Source of the DNA: Lycorma delicatula
Lineage: Eukaryota > Arthropoda > Insecta > Hemiptera > Fulgoridae
Reading direction: 5' to 3'
Assembly (NCBI RefSeq): GCF_047948215.1
Contig: NC_134455.1
Coordinates: 74,735,689 to 74,799,688 of the forward strand
DNA length: 64,000 nt
The stretch's first letter is position 1. The number at the start of each line of letters is the position of its first letter. The notes under the pieces are model-generated. The model did no database searches. It was not told the origin of the DNA and saw only the letters and a program-made list of their open reading frames with translations. Of the stretch, positions 53,520-64,000 are shown in pieces. The position numbers were made by a program, and so were the translations under genes.

Positions 53520-56500
53520 TTCAAGTTACCTTTATCTGTAGGATTATAGAAAAAAAATTAAATCTTATTATTCAGTAATCCATAAGGAGGTCTTTTTTCT
53601 TCAACAATATGAAATATAATTACAATGAAATTCTATATATGAACAGTGGAAGGTGCAAAATGATTAATAGCAGGTGACGGGTACCGATTAAATCACAAAT
53701 TCTAATCTCGTATAAGAAAAGAGAATGTGCTCGATTTCAGTTTTACATGGTTTTGGAAAATGGTTTACAAAAATATACATTTATAGAAATAAACTAATAA
53801 TTTCAGCGAATAAATACCAGGCAAGATATGACATATACTGTAGAAGACTAAAACCAGGGGGTTTATATATATAGTTTGCTCATACGAAAGGTTTAATGTA
53901 GTATATTTTTAGGTTTAACATTCCTGTAAAAATTATCAACGGTAATAGTCATGGGCCTTTTAAATAGAACTAAAATGATTCCTGACTGATATACTGTAAT
54001 AGTTCCTTGATGGTTCTCTGCAGAAGACCAGTTTACTTCAAATACTGTTTGTTGGTGTCAAAAATAGATTTATTTGTCAAAAATAGACAGATGGCTAGGG
54101 TGAGATAAAGATCTTTTTAAATGAAAGCTAAAAAATCTGATGATGTGTTATATTCATAAATCTGTTTATATGTAGATAATCAAAGGGACATTTTAGAATT
54201 AATTTTGTTGTTAAATATGGTTGTTTATTTAAGAAATTACTTAGTGTAATTATAAAATAAAATCAAATCCACAAACAAAATAAGATGCGTGGCTGTTTTA
54301 CATACACAGATCAAATAAGATTGAAAAAAGCCAATATTAAGAATTAGCAAATCACAAAATTCTGCTTCTTTAAAAACAAATTGCAGTAAAAATAATAAAC
54401 TTAAAGTGATGAAATTGTATAAACAGCCTGTTAAGTGGTTTATATGCACTCTTCCTAAAAAACATAATTTAACCTCTTTGAAGACACAGTTCTAATTTAA
54501 TACTTGAAAATCGTTTTATATTGCATTTAAATTTAGATATTCAACTCAAATAAAGCAAAATGAATGATATACATAAAATACCCATCAACTAAACTTAAAT
54601 TAGTATAATTAATGTTAGTAAGTTAGTCAATGTTAGTAAAATAATTTTTTATGATTAAACAGTTATATTTCTAAGCTACATAAAAAGAACATGCAATTAC
54701 AATCTACATAAAAATGCATTAAATTACAAGCTACCTAAATATTTTATGTATATTATTAAAATTACTGTATATGAGCCAACAAAACCGTGTAAACATAATT
54801 TGTATATGAAATATACATATTAAAAACATTCATCTCTCCAAAGAGGTTAAAGTTAAAAATTTAATTAAAAGGTTAGGAAAATAATGCTTATTAATATTTT
54901 TGAAAAATTGTATTACATTACATTAAAAAACCGAGAATTCATGTAAAGAACAAAATTACAATGTACTACTTGTTATTATGAAAATAAATGGAACCTTTAC
55001 AGTATATGGTCATTTGACTACTTGCTTAAAGGCATGAATATAAACTGGGATTGTATTTTTCTTCGTGTATGAAGTTTTACTAACGGCTATACATAATTAA
55101 ATAAATTCAGTAAAATAATTGTAACTGAGAACAAAAAGCAGACTAAAAAATTGTAAATGATTTCAATGAAGAAATTATTTGAAATAACTGGCTAATTTTT
55201 TTATATGAATGTAGTAACAAGGGAGGTATATGACAGTACCTTAACCACTAAAGTACCTAACCTAACAACGTTAAGAATTGCATAAAAAATATATTAAAGC
55301 ATAGACTAAGATTCATTTAGAAGAAAAATGAGTAATTAAAAATATTATGCCCTTATTTTTTTCTTTCTACCTAGTCACCTGTATAATCAGAATAAATAAA
55401 AAATTTGCACCTGCTTGAAAATTAAACTGTTTTGATTGTATTACAGTATTCAGAAATTTGTGTGCCAGTTGGCAATTCACTAAACATTAATGGATCAAAT
55501 GAAAATATTGAAAGTGGATGAGAACAAGTTTCATTTGGATTAGAATATTCTGTTGGTATTTAATAGTGAACTGAAAGAATTAAAATAAATTTAGGCAAAA
55601 AATTAAAATGGATCGGTTGATTACACAATGAAACGCTTTACAAAAGATTTCTTTATCAGTTAACAATCGAGAAGCCCAAAAATGAATGCACTTAACTACA
55701 ACTGACGTCCAGGAAAAATTAGAATTATAGGAAACAAAAATAAATTTTATCTTTAATTAAGGTAAAAGATAATTTATTATTATAAACTCTTGAGAAATAA
55801 ATGAAGAATACCTCTGCAATAATGGAAAATATTTGTAAAAGTGATAATTGGCTTTTATTTCTAGAATTTTCTAGAGAATTACAGAAAAAAGAAATTGAAC
55901 AACATAGATGTGAAAATGTGTGGATGTCCAATAAGATTTGGTTCAATGATTTTGTATGAAAAAAGATTCAGATTGTTCTAGTGGGGAAATAACACAATTA
56001 TGATCTGAAAAAACTAAAAAAGAATAAGTGCATTTTAAATATGATGATATAGGACTGCACATTATTCTTTTCCTAATTCAAAATACAAACTGTTCCTTAA
56101 TGCAGTTTCTAAAAAATATTTCCTAATTATAGTGTTCGATACATCAAACAATAAAATTTGATAGTTCCTGCGAGATATTCATTGTACTAAGGTATTTATA
56201 CTTATTTTCAGTGGACATTAAAGGTAGCCAAGCACAAGAAAAAACATGTCTCTATTCAGTACACATAAATTACATTACTATTTATACAAATAATGTATCT
56301 AGATGTAATATAAAACTTAGGCAATTCCTATAAAATTATTGAAAATATTAATATATTTTATAGCATTTTCTTGAATAAGATTCATTTTAGTTCCTACATA
56401 AAACTCATCGGTAATTAATTTTATCAAAATTTTGCCATGTTATGTATCCATTTCAAAAAAGATTACATCACCCCTCTTATTTTTTTAATGAAACAAATTA

Positions 56501-56700
56501 TGTAAAATGGAAGATTATTATTTATCATCTATAATAGATATTAAATTAAAAAAAAAATCATTAAAAAACTGTAAAAAAGTTCAACAAAAAAATTGTAACA
56601 ACGTGCTTTAAAAACACACGTTAAATTTTCATTTTCATTAACCTGTAAATTAAGAAAGAAATGTTTAATTTAAAACCTATATATTAAAATTAAACCTATA
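53520..56700. other. AT-rich stretch, no gene seen
   Basis: No frame, RNA or repeat recognised over about 3.2 kb. Several short minus-strand frames (for example 54449-54237) look hydrophobic simply because TTT/TTA-rich text translates so. Confidence 0.5.
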
Positions 56701-56739
56701 TGTCCTAAATTGTGTGGTTTTGTCTTCTAGAAGATTGTT

Positions 56740-57050
56740 CAAAGTTCCACACGGTTGAGATACGCACACTTGAACGAATTCGGCGAGACTGAGGTACGTC
56801 TTTTACTTCGTATGACGTTACAAGATTGAAAAACATATAAATTACTGTTCTGTTTCTGATTGGTCAATGATATCGGAGTGTTTACTCGCTACAGACCTGA
56901 GCGACTCACTAGTGACGTATCGTAATCTTTCCAACGTTAAAAACAACTTGTTATAACAATTGAAAAACAAGTTAATTACTTTTCTGTGTTTCTGATAGGT
57001 CAATGGTATTACAGTTCTGTTTAATCGTTCTAACAAATCCCTCCTGACGT
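56740..57050. promoter_or_regulatory. Possible promoter: duplicated inverted-CCAAT and TGACGTA-type motifs
   Basis: A roughly 134-bp unit is repeated: ATTGAAAAACATATAAATTA with TCTGATTGGTCAATG at 56825-56870, and ATTGAAAAACAAGTTAATTA with TCTGATAGGTCAATG at 56959-57004. The first keeps ATTGG (inverted CCAAT). TGACGT motifs occur near 56813, 56912 and 57043. CG dinucleotides are frequent compared with the flanks. Such clusters are typical of animal promoters, but no first exon could be assigned. Confidence 0.3.
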
Positions 57051-57059
57051 ACCTTAGTA

Positions 57060-57790
57060 ATCTTATTGCTTTAAAATATATATTTGAATTTAAAATAAAA
57101 AGAAGGAACCAATTTCAAAACGATTTTTTTTACTTTTACCTGTATTAAAATATTATTTAATAAAAACAAATTACGTCATCAGAATTGCCGATGTAACCGA
57201 AAATTAACAGAATTTTTTTTCAATAATAATTTACAGAACTGAACTTTTGTTTTTTGTACAGATATTTATTTTTTTCAGTTAAGAAAAAAATTTGGCAATA
57301 TTATGTTCTCTAAGACAGAATAAGGTATTTGTTAATATCAGTGAAAAATGTTAAATATATATAAAATGAATTTTGCTGTAAATTAATTTCCAGACATAAT
57401 ATTTTTTATTAAATGGGATATATCAGTTTGGGCCTCTGCTGACACCGAAGGTTTCACACAAAAATTCTCCCTATATCTAATTTCAGTTAGAAAATGTACT
57501 CAAATAATTTTTGATTGTGTCTTTAAACGCCAAAAATACCTTCCTCTTGCTAACAAAACACGTGTTGACTGCAACAACCTCAGTTTTGTCCTGCAATTCG
57601 ATTTACTCAAAGTCCTCGAAACATATTTACAAAGTTAGTAAAGCCTCTAATAAAAACATACCCTTCTCTCTTTGCTCTGATCCGTATTTGGGAGTGAGGT
57701 CAATCCCTAATCACAGACAAAGACTCGAGGCGTCCTTGTACATTTCTGATGCACCTTGACCTTCGGCGTTTTACTAACGACATATTCTGA
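57060..57790. other. Unassigned stretch
   Basis: AT-rich to 57420, then a more balanced piece with open plus-strand text (57511-57759) lacking ATG context or homology. It may be transposon debris next to the RTE fragment. Confidence 0.35.
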
Positions 57791-57794
57791 AATG

Positions 57795-58355
57795 ACTATC
57801 ATTTCTGACTGAAAGCTCGATTCGCCTGTGCTAATCGGCATTTTATATCGCTCCTGCTTCGTCCATATTTAGTAATTGTACTTCCCAAATAACAGAATTC
57901 TTCTACCTCCATAATCTTTTCTCTTCCTATTTTTATATTCCGTGGTCTACCTAGATTGTTTCTACTACATTTCATTACTTTCGTTTTGTTCTTATTTTCT
58001 TGCGTAGGACTTCATCCATGCCGTTCATTGTTCTTCCTAAATCCTTTTTTCTCCCGACTAGAATTACTATGTCATCAGCAAATCGTAGTATCTTTATCTT
58101 TTCACCGTGTATTGTTACTCTGGATCTAAATTGTTCTTTAACATCATTAACTGCTAGTTCTATGTAAAGATTAAAAAGTAACGGGGATAGGGAACTTCCT
58201 TGTCAGACTCTCTTTCTCATTACGGCTTCTTTCTTATGTTCTTCGATTATTACTGTTCCAGTTTGGTTCCTGTAAATGTCAGCAATTGCTTTTCTATCTC
58301 TATGGTTAAACCGTAAACTTTTTCAAATGCTGAACATAGCATTTATTCCTGGCGA
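57795..58355 (-). mobile_element. RTE-like LINE fragment (reverse-transcriptase palm and thumb)
   Basis: Same family as 24.2-26.95 kb. Minus-strand reading gives LRFADDIVILVGRKKDLGRT near 58090-58030 (catalytic FADD intact), MNGMDEVLRKK, then shifted equivalents of the KTKVMKC region, and EKIMEVEEFCYLGSTITKYG followed by RSRSDIKCRLAQANRAFSQK near 57925-57800. It is truncated on both sides. CG content is higher than in the other copies, so probably younger or from another subfamily. Confidence 0.85.
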
Positions 58356-58359
58356 TTAT

Positions 58360-59300
58360 GTTAAATTCAGTAATTATGGCAATTATTTATTATTTAAGTA
58401 ATTAAAACATTATTGTTAATTAGTCGATGTCAGCAAGCGTATTTAAAAAAAATATTTTTTTTTACCTAATTCTCGCCTAAACGGTACACGGTTTTTAAGG
58501 AAGTTGTGGTTAAAAACTGTATTCGGTTTAACCGAATAAATAATAAAATGTCAATACAGATAATATTTTTTAGTATTAATAGATAATAACTTAATAAAAT
58601 ATCGGCTTAAAAACACTGTAGTCCATCGATGCTTAATTTAAATTTCTGCGTACACAGAAACAAATACATAATTAGTTTTTACTAATTACCTTCTCTTTCA
58701 CCCTTCCAGTATGTTTTTGGACAGATTTGGCGATCAAAGAGCCACCTTCAGATCACTACTGAAAAAAACAATTAAACAGCTTTCATATTCCTTCCACCGA
58801 CTAAACTAGAAATTCGGAACGAACAAGGAACGTTCCATACGCAAGCGAAGTAAAAAAAAAGCTATCTTACACCAGCACGTCAGGGTCGGTACCGCAAGAG
58901 AGACAATACTCTCTACGTCATAGCCTTGCGTGCAGCTTCCTGTGTGCGAATGCCCACAACAGCCACACCCATGGAACTGGGAAGCGCACAGTTCCACACA
59001 AAGATTTCTGTATCTTTTTCATATACTGGGGGAAGGCTACTGACATTAAAGAGGATTATATATTGTACAAGTATAAAGAAAGAATTAAAGAAAAAAAGGA
59101 CGCATTATATTAAATGTTATCAATAATATCAAGTGGAAATAGCGGGTGCTGCAGTTACACAGTGCCTATGCACCAGCCACCAGTGATGGTAGAAAGTTGA
59201 AATTTTGGATTTAGGATTACTGTAATGTCTAGGTGTGCACCTTCCTTTTTGATTGAAATCGACTGGAGGAAAATGTCCAAACAAAGCCTAAAATACAAAA
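58360..59300. other. Unassigned stretch with a balanced-composition patch
   Basis: From 58690 to 59060 the composition is richer in C+G (ACGTCAGGGTCGGTACCGCA, GGAACTGGGAAGCGCACAGT) and holds open frames on both strands of about 63 codons, neither recognisable. A promoter, a 5' exon or an insertion are all possible. Confidence 0.35.
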
Positions 59301-59600
59301 CATTGAATTTTTTCTTAACAGCAGTAAAAAGCTCTTGAAGAGCTTTTTAACGAATTGTTGACAGCTTTTCAACGATATATCATAAGTGGTACTTATTTTC
59401 GTTGGTTGCAGTGTTATAGCCAAATAAAATTTTTGATTAATGAAATATTTGTATCTTACAGGAGGAAGGCACATCAGTTCGAATCCGATTTCATTTTCTT
59501 TTTTTTAAAATTTAAATAAATTGATTTATTAATGATTATTAACCTCTGATTGTAAAAAAAATGTATACAATAAATAATAATCTTAAAATACTTCATTTTT
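59300..59600 (+). repeat. Fold-back family, single-arm copy
   Basis: Contains TTCAACGATATATCATAAGT, GGTACTTATTTTCG, AAGGCACATCAGTTCGAATC and TTATTAACCTCTGATTGTAA. The same blocks recur at 60780-60985 in direct orientation and at 60640-60756 inverted. GTTCGAATC is a B-box-like motif. Confidence 0.65.
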
Positions 59601-60098
59601 AGCTTATATTTTAAATCATTTGATTTTTGTAAGAGTGTTTTGTAGGCCTGCTGGGGAGAGATTTCACTCTAAAAAAATCTCAACGCGCCGTTGCGGTTGC
59701 TACCTCTTGGGTGGTGTGGAAATGCAACAACAGTGAACCCCCATACAGTAATGTAAAACTATTTTTTTAGAAATAAAATTTAGTCGATTGGCATTATTGG
59801 ATGAAGGTTCCAAGGCTTGCGGTGTAATCTGACGTCAGATTTACCATTCGTTGTCGAATTACACTCGCGAATGGTGAGGAGAGTGTTTAATACATAAATG
59901 CATTTATTTGGGTGTGGTAGTTATTGCGCGTAAAATGTAACGTTTTTTTTCCTTTACAGAATGGATGAGGGTACGCGCGCAACGCTCATGCAGTCATCGC
60001 ACACTCTGACTGGTTGACAGAATGGTGGGAATCTTAAAAAAAATGTCGCAATCGTCGCCTTCCGGTGCAAACGCCTCGACGACCAGGGTCATCCTCTA

Positions 60099-60304
60099 GG
60101 TACGCCCGCGACGGTCGGTCGATTCTTCATTCGAATGCTAAACATCTCTGTGCCACTCCGTCAACGCACGCACGCGAACACACACACACACACATCTTCG
60201 AGGTACGCCCGCGACGGTCGGTTTATTCTTCATTCGAATGCTAAACATCTCTGTGCCACTCCGTCAACGCACGCACGCGAACACATGCGTACACGCCGCC
60301 TCCT
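60099..60304. repeat. Tandem duplication, two 103-bp units
   Basis: GGTACGCCCGCGACGGTCGG starts at 60099 and again at 60202. The following TTCTTCATTCGAATGCTAAA, CATCTCTGTGCCACTCCGTC and AACGCACGCACGCGAACACA are identical. The junction carries a short CA repeat. A degenerate third start (TCCTCGAAGTACG) lies near 60381. The region is extremely CpG-rich for this window. Confidence 0.92.
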
Positions 60305-60509
60305 GGTGCACGAGCCACGTCGGGGTCCTGGAGTGGTGGGTGGTGCCTCCCGGTGCATTCATCAACATTAAACATTTAAACATCCTCGAAGTACGTTTAA
60401 ATTTTTATTCGCACACACACACATCTATACTTCACAAGATGGTTAAGAATACTAATATATGTTTTATTTTTTTCCTGCGCAACTTATATATAACATTTTT
60501 CACGTGATA

Positions 60510-60592
60510 CACCAGATAGCTCAGTAACCAGTTGCTCTAAGGCGCCAGGTACGTGCGTCCCGTCATGACGTGGTTCGAGTCTACATCGAGTT
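60510..60592 (+). other. tRNA-Leu-like sequence (pseudo-tRNA or SINE head)
   Basis: GATAGCTCAGTAACCAGTTG then CTCTAAGGCGCCAG matches the D-arm and anticodon-stem side of leucine tRNAs, and GTGGTTCGAGTC is the T-arm/B box. The acceptor ends (ACACCAGA and TCTACATCGAG) do not pair well, and a T run follows at 60601. Likely pol III-transcribed once; not a functional tRNA by inspection. Confidence 0.5.
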
Positions 60593-60604
60593 TTGTTTGT
60601 TTTT

Positions 60605-60985
60605 TTTTTTATTGTTATTGAATTATTATTTATTGTAATATTTTTACAATCAGAGGTTAATAATTATTAATAAATCAATATATTTAAATTGTGAGCTATA
60701 ACCGTGGAACCGATGAAAATAAGTACCACTTATAATATATCGTTCAAAAGCTCCCAATGCAATTGAGAAAAAGTGAAAAAAACACTTATTTTTTTGCTTC
60801 CAGAATTATAGTCAAATAAAATTTTAATTAATGAAATAATTGGTTTTTACAAGGAGAAGGCACATCGGTTCGAATCAGAATTCATGTCTTTTTTTAACTT
60901 TTTTTTTAAATTTAAATATATTGATTGATTAATAATTATTAACCTCTGATTGTAAAAAAAGTTTTACGATAAACAATAATTCAAT
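60605..60985. mobile_element. Fold-back element with long inverted arms
   Basis: The left arm (about 60605-60765) contains ACAATCAGAGGTTAATAATT and AAAATAAGTACCACTTATAA. The right arm (about 60780-60985) contains the complements ACTTATTTTTTTGCTTCCAG and AATTATTAACCTCTGATTGT. Arms are imperfect. Related single-arm sequence at 59300-59600 shows it is a dispersed family. No transposase. Confidence 0.5.
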
Positions 60986-61257
60986 AATAATAAAAAAATA
61001 TATAAGACGTTATATAAAAATAAAATAGAAATAAAATTTTATGTACATTTCATTTTAAAAAAATGTGTGTATTATGTAATTTAATAAGCGCACAAGAAAA
61101 TCATGTAGTGTCCACATCAGATTTTTTGAATATATAAGACACAGGTTTTTACTTGTTCTGTTTTTCGTTTCGTTGTTTTTAGTTGTACTGTTTTGTTCGT
61201 TGTTTTTGGAGTTTTTACTGGGGTTTTGTTAATTTTGTTTACTTTTTCGTTTTTTTT

Positions 61258-61270
61258 TCAGTCCTAACCT
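61258..61270. repeat. Target-site duplication, left
   Basis: TCAGTCCTAACCT, identical to 61560-61572. Confidence 0.9.
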
Positions 61271-61559
61271 CTCTTTTTTCCTGTTTAGCCTCCGGTAACT
61301 ACCATTTTTAGATAATTCTTCAGTGGATGATATGTATGAGTGTAAATGAAGTGTAGTCTTGTACATTCTCAGTTCGACCATACCTGAGATGTGTGGTTAA
61401 TTGAAACCCAACCACCAAAGAACATCGGTATCCACAATCTAGTATTCAAATCCGTGTAAAAATAACTGGCTTTACTAGGACTTGAACGCTGTAACTCTCG
61501 ACTTTCCAAATCAGCTGATTTGGGAAGACGCGTTAACCACTAGACCAACCCGATGGTTC
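61271..61559 (-). mobile_element. tRNA-derived SINE, minus strand, well preserved
   Basis: Complete reverse-orientation copy. Tail CTGTTTAGCCTCCGGTAACT at the left, body TAATTGAAACCCAACCACCA, B box GGACTTGAACG near 61480, and A-box region TTAACCACTAGACCAACCCG at the right. Perfect 13-bp direct repeats flank it. It is close to the 20-kb copy in sequence, so both are relatively recent. Confidence 0.93.
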
Positions 61560-61572
61560 TCAGTCCTAACCT
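61560..61572. repeat. Target-site duplication, right
   Basis: Same 13 bases as 61258-61270. Confidence 0.9.
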
Positions 61573-61880
61573 AGCGTTTACTCTCGTTGTTTGTTTACGT
61601 TAGCAACGGCGGTCATATTGCAACGGTAGTCAAATGCCAGTCATCCACTGTTTATCTTTTGACTTTTGGGTATTACTACTGCGGTTTTCACTGATCATAA
61701 CTCTGATGTCTCGTCCTGGCGGTTCGCGGTGTGTGACTACGCACTGGTGACCCTTTAGTCCCGATTTGGAAAAATGAAAGGAAGGCCTAGAGAGAACATG
61801 CAAAGGAACCGGCGTAGAGTAGTTCTTGCTGACTGTGGGTCCGATAGCTCGGGAGAGAGTGATCACGGACAGGATTAGAA
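61573..61880. other. CpG-containing stretch between two SINEs
   Basis: Balanced composition. A plus-strand frame from ATG 61774 (MKGRPRENMQRNRRRVVLAD, then CGSDSSGESDHGQD) stops at the edge of the next SINE. It resembles the start of a retroelement ORF1 or a basic first exon, but is too short to assign. Confidence 0.3.
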
Positions 61881-62170
61881 CCCCGAGTTGGTCTAGCGAT
61901 TAACGCGTCTTCCCAAATCAGCTGATTTGTTTGAGAGTTCTAGCGTTCAAGTCCGAGTAAAGGCAGTTATACGGATTTGAATATTAGATCGTGAATACCA
62001 GTGTTCTTTGGTGTTAGGGTTTCAGTTAACCACACATCTCAGGAATTGTCGAACCGAGACATTAGTCTCGGTTCGACAAGGCTACACTTCATTTACACTC
62101 ATAGACATCATCTTCATTCATCCTCTAAAGTAATACCTGAACAGTAAACAATTAGCTAAACAAGAAAAAA
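61881..62170 (+). mobile_element. tRNA-derived SINE with an internal palindrome
   Basis: GAGTTGGTCTAGCGATTAAC (A box), GCGTTCAAGTCCGAG (B box), TTCTTTGGTGTTAGGGTTTC (body) and TCATCCTCTAAAGTAATACC (tail), ending in AAAAAAA. The flanks AGGATTAGAA and AGGATCAGTA match at 8 of 10 bases and may be a decayed target duplication. The middle carries a 15-bp inverted repeat absent from other copies. Confidence 0.85.
62046..62079. repeat. Perfect hairpin inside the SINE
   Basis: TTGTCGAACCGAGAC and GTCTCGGTTCGACAA (15 bp each) flank ATTA. The left arm is normal SINE sequence; the right arm replaces the family's AATGTACAAGA at this point. Confidence 0.9.
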
Positions 62171-62179
62171 AGGATCAGT

Positions 62180-63760
62180 ATCAGCCCTGAGTGAGTTAAC
62201 GTAGTTTCATTTGTTTGATTCAACTTAGAAGGTCGTCACATCTACAAGAAATTGCTGTTTATGATTACTTTTTACGTGTTGGTTTAATCATGAAAAGTTT
62301 ATATTGTCTTTGCCTGTTAAAGACGATAGAAGTGTTACACATGCCTTTGTTGTAATTTTAAATATAATTAATATAGAGGGGATCTATATAAATAATCTAC
62401 CTTATTTATGTTTCGTAAGATTCTATCTTCTAAACTTTCTGTAATCCTTCTTACGTTTATTTAACCAGGTACCAAACTTTGTTGAAGTTCTGTTGGTTTA
62501 TCTTCTGCTGTTTTGTGATAGTAACAATAATATCTTATCCTGTCATTACTATTATTAGACCGACTTTCGTATCAATTGTTCAGCACCCCTACACAATCGG
62601 AATGATAGGCAGGTGAAGATTCGGTGTAATAAAAATTAGTTGTACTAGGGAAGTACAAACAATTAAAAAGCAAATCATATATTTAGTCATTAAAGTGGAT
62701 TCATTGAATAGAAAATATTTAATAATGTATTCACTATATTTGTATGCACTAGACCTTTAACTCAGTTCTATAATGATTATCAATTAACTAGCTACATGTA
62801 TTATACCATGTGGTTGAAAAGTAACTGACAACCTTCCTCTTAACCTTTTTTATAATTGGGATAACTGGATTCAGTTCGAAGCATTACACGTATCAAGGGG
62901 CTACTTCAATGAACATATGTTTCGCTATTTGATTTGTGGGCGGCAAAGAGCAACTTAAAAATTGGGATGCAAACTGCTTCCAGTAATCTCATTATAAAAA
63001 AAGTTATTTTTCAGCCACTCAGTATTATTCCTAAAGTGTATATTTTAATCTGTTCAACTAGTGAACAATAAGTGACCCCCTGTGGCCCAATGAAATGAAG
63101 CTGATATGTATGAAGTGTAAATGAAATGTAGTTATATATTAATATTAAAAATAATATCAAAATTCCAAAAAGGAATAAAAATATTTATAAAAAATGTGAA
63201 AACTTCTTCCAGGCAGTTAGAAAGAGAAGACTGTATTTCTTTCTTTGATAAGATTTTTTTTTAGTAGTAAAAGAATACTGAAAAAATTAACAGTTTTCTG
63301 CTGGAAGAAAATAACAAAAATAAATTGGGATTCAAGCTGTTAAGAAGGATCTCCAAGAGGTTGCAGAAAAAGATATTTTAATCATGTTCAAAAAAAATAA
63401 AAGTTTAAAGGAAATTTATAATCACAAGATTCAAGAAATAGAAAAAGAAGACAATTGTGGAAAGAACTGGATGGAAGAAAGAAAGTCAAATTACGACTCA
63501 AAATATGAAAAACATTGTTGTAATGTGATTCACAGATTGCCTAAAAGAAAAAAAAAAAAGTTAAAATATCAAATGTTCAGAATCATCAGCATTTACAATA
63601 TTAGTGATAGCAATTTGGAGTTTAGATTTTACCCTTCATACTATAATATGTGCAGTATTTTTTGAGTGGAAATGGAACACAAAACCACTTTTTTGTATTT
63701 AATATGTATTATAAATTGAAATGCATTCATAAATAATATGTATTTATACTTTTTTTATAG
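62180..63760. other. AT-rich stretch with one basic open frame
   Basis: At 63384-63665 an ATG-initiated frame of 93 codons is lysine-rich (KNKSLKEIYNHKIQEIEKED, then RLPKRKKKKLKYQMF). No homology, acceptor or nearby polyadenylation signal was seen, so it is not called as a gene. Confidence 0.35.
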
Positions 63761-63889
63761 GTGGCATTTGTTTCAGGTGTTTATCTTCTCTTCAACTCAT
63801 TAATAATATCTGCAGGAATTATGGAATCCATACTTAATCTTCTTCACCCTTGTTTTGGATTGCTGAATATGATACATTGGTTTTATTGA
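63761..63889 (+). CDS. Candidate terminal exon, hydrophobic
   Basis: A strong acceptor (TACTTTTTTTATAG) ends at 63760. The following 43 codons are open in phase 0 to TGA at 63887-63889 and spell a membrane-like tail: VAFVSGVYLLFNSLIISAGI then MESILNLLHPCFGLLNMIHW. Hydrophobic text can arise by chance in T-rich DNA, and no AATAAA is seen before the window ends. A second acceptor (TTTGTTTCAG, ending 63776) competes. Product unknown. Confidence 0.25.
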   Translation: MAFVSGVYLLFNSLIISAGIMESILNLLHPCFGLLNMIHWFY

Positions 63890-64000
63890 GTTTATTTGCA
63901 ACATAAGAACTTCAGTTGGTATGTAAGGTCCTAATCTTGTTAAGTTATGTTGTTACTCAAGTTTTATTTTACTTTTTATTAAAAAGGTTAACCATTGAGG

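Noticed and set aside
60510..60592. Functional tRNA-Leu gene
   Set aside because: The D-arm and T-arm sides look right, but the acceptor ends do not pair, and the tract adjoins repeat arms.

Overview
The window looks like nuclear DNA of an AT-rich animal genome, most probably an insect and possibly a hemipteran. Several features point this way. The base composition is strongly A+T. Splice acceptors, polyadenylation signals and spliceosomal exon boundaries can be seen. There are no bacterial-style operons. Most recognisable coding matter is debris of non-LTR retrotransposons (RTE-like, Jockey-like, I-like with RNase H, R1-like) and of Tc1/mariner and piggyBac-like transposons, in the combinations usual for insects. 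A tRNA-derived SINE of about 280-300 bp recurs at least five times. The hemipteran assignment is an inference from transposase style and is weak.

Two long uninterrupted genes stand out. On the minus strand (34638-31720) a 972-residue protein carries ten zinc fingers, all of the form C-x2-C-x(11-25)-H-x5-H, including two internally duplicated modules. On the plus strand (43104-44600) a 498-residue ankyrin-repeat protein ends in a region resembling the PRANC/F-box-like domain known from poxvirus and parasitoid-wasp ankyrin proteins. Both coding regions lie in one exon directly behind a splice acceptor, and both starts are fixed by upstream in-frame stops. A short terminal exon of another plus-strand gene lies at 167-231. 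Candidate exons at 21898-22082 and 63761-63889 are weaker.

Layout. 1-300: last exon of an upstream gene. 0.3-2.9 kb: AT-rich, unassigned. 2.9-7.6 kb: nested relics (mariner, RTE-like LINE 5' part, piggyBac-like piece, another mariner with a large internal deletion). 9.0-12.4 kb: an I-like LINE on the minus strand, split by about 1 kb of insertion holding a SINE. 13-15.2 kb: Jockey endonuclease scrap and two decayed mariner-type transposases. 15.7-17.1 kb: a full-length 1.33-kb mariner-like element with both inverted repeats and TA duplication but dead catalytic residues. 17.6-21.0 kb: a decayed Jockey-like LINE with a SINE inserted between 17-bp target duplications. 22.4-24.0 kb: another mariner-like relic. 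24.2-26.95 kb: the best RTE-like LINE copy. 27.2-28.4 kb: an IS630/Tc1-type transposase relic. 31.7-34.7 kb: zinc-finger gene. 35.1-36.0 kb: R1-like LINE tail. 37.9-39.7 kb: another LINE (ORF1-like and endonuclease parts) with a TA microsatellite. 39.7-40.4 kb: second copy of the 23-kb transposon family with an internal inversion. 43.0-44.7 kb: ankyrin gene. 48-62 kb: sparse, with SINEs, a minisatellite, a perfect 25-bp hairpin, an RTE scrap, a CpG-rich tandem duplication, a fold-back element and a tRNA-Leu-like sequence.

The two intact genes need not work together; their proximity (about 8.5 kb, opposite strands) is all the sequence shows. All coordinates of decayed elements are approximate, read by eye from translated fragments.
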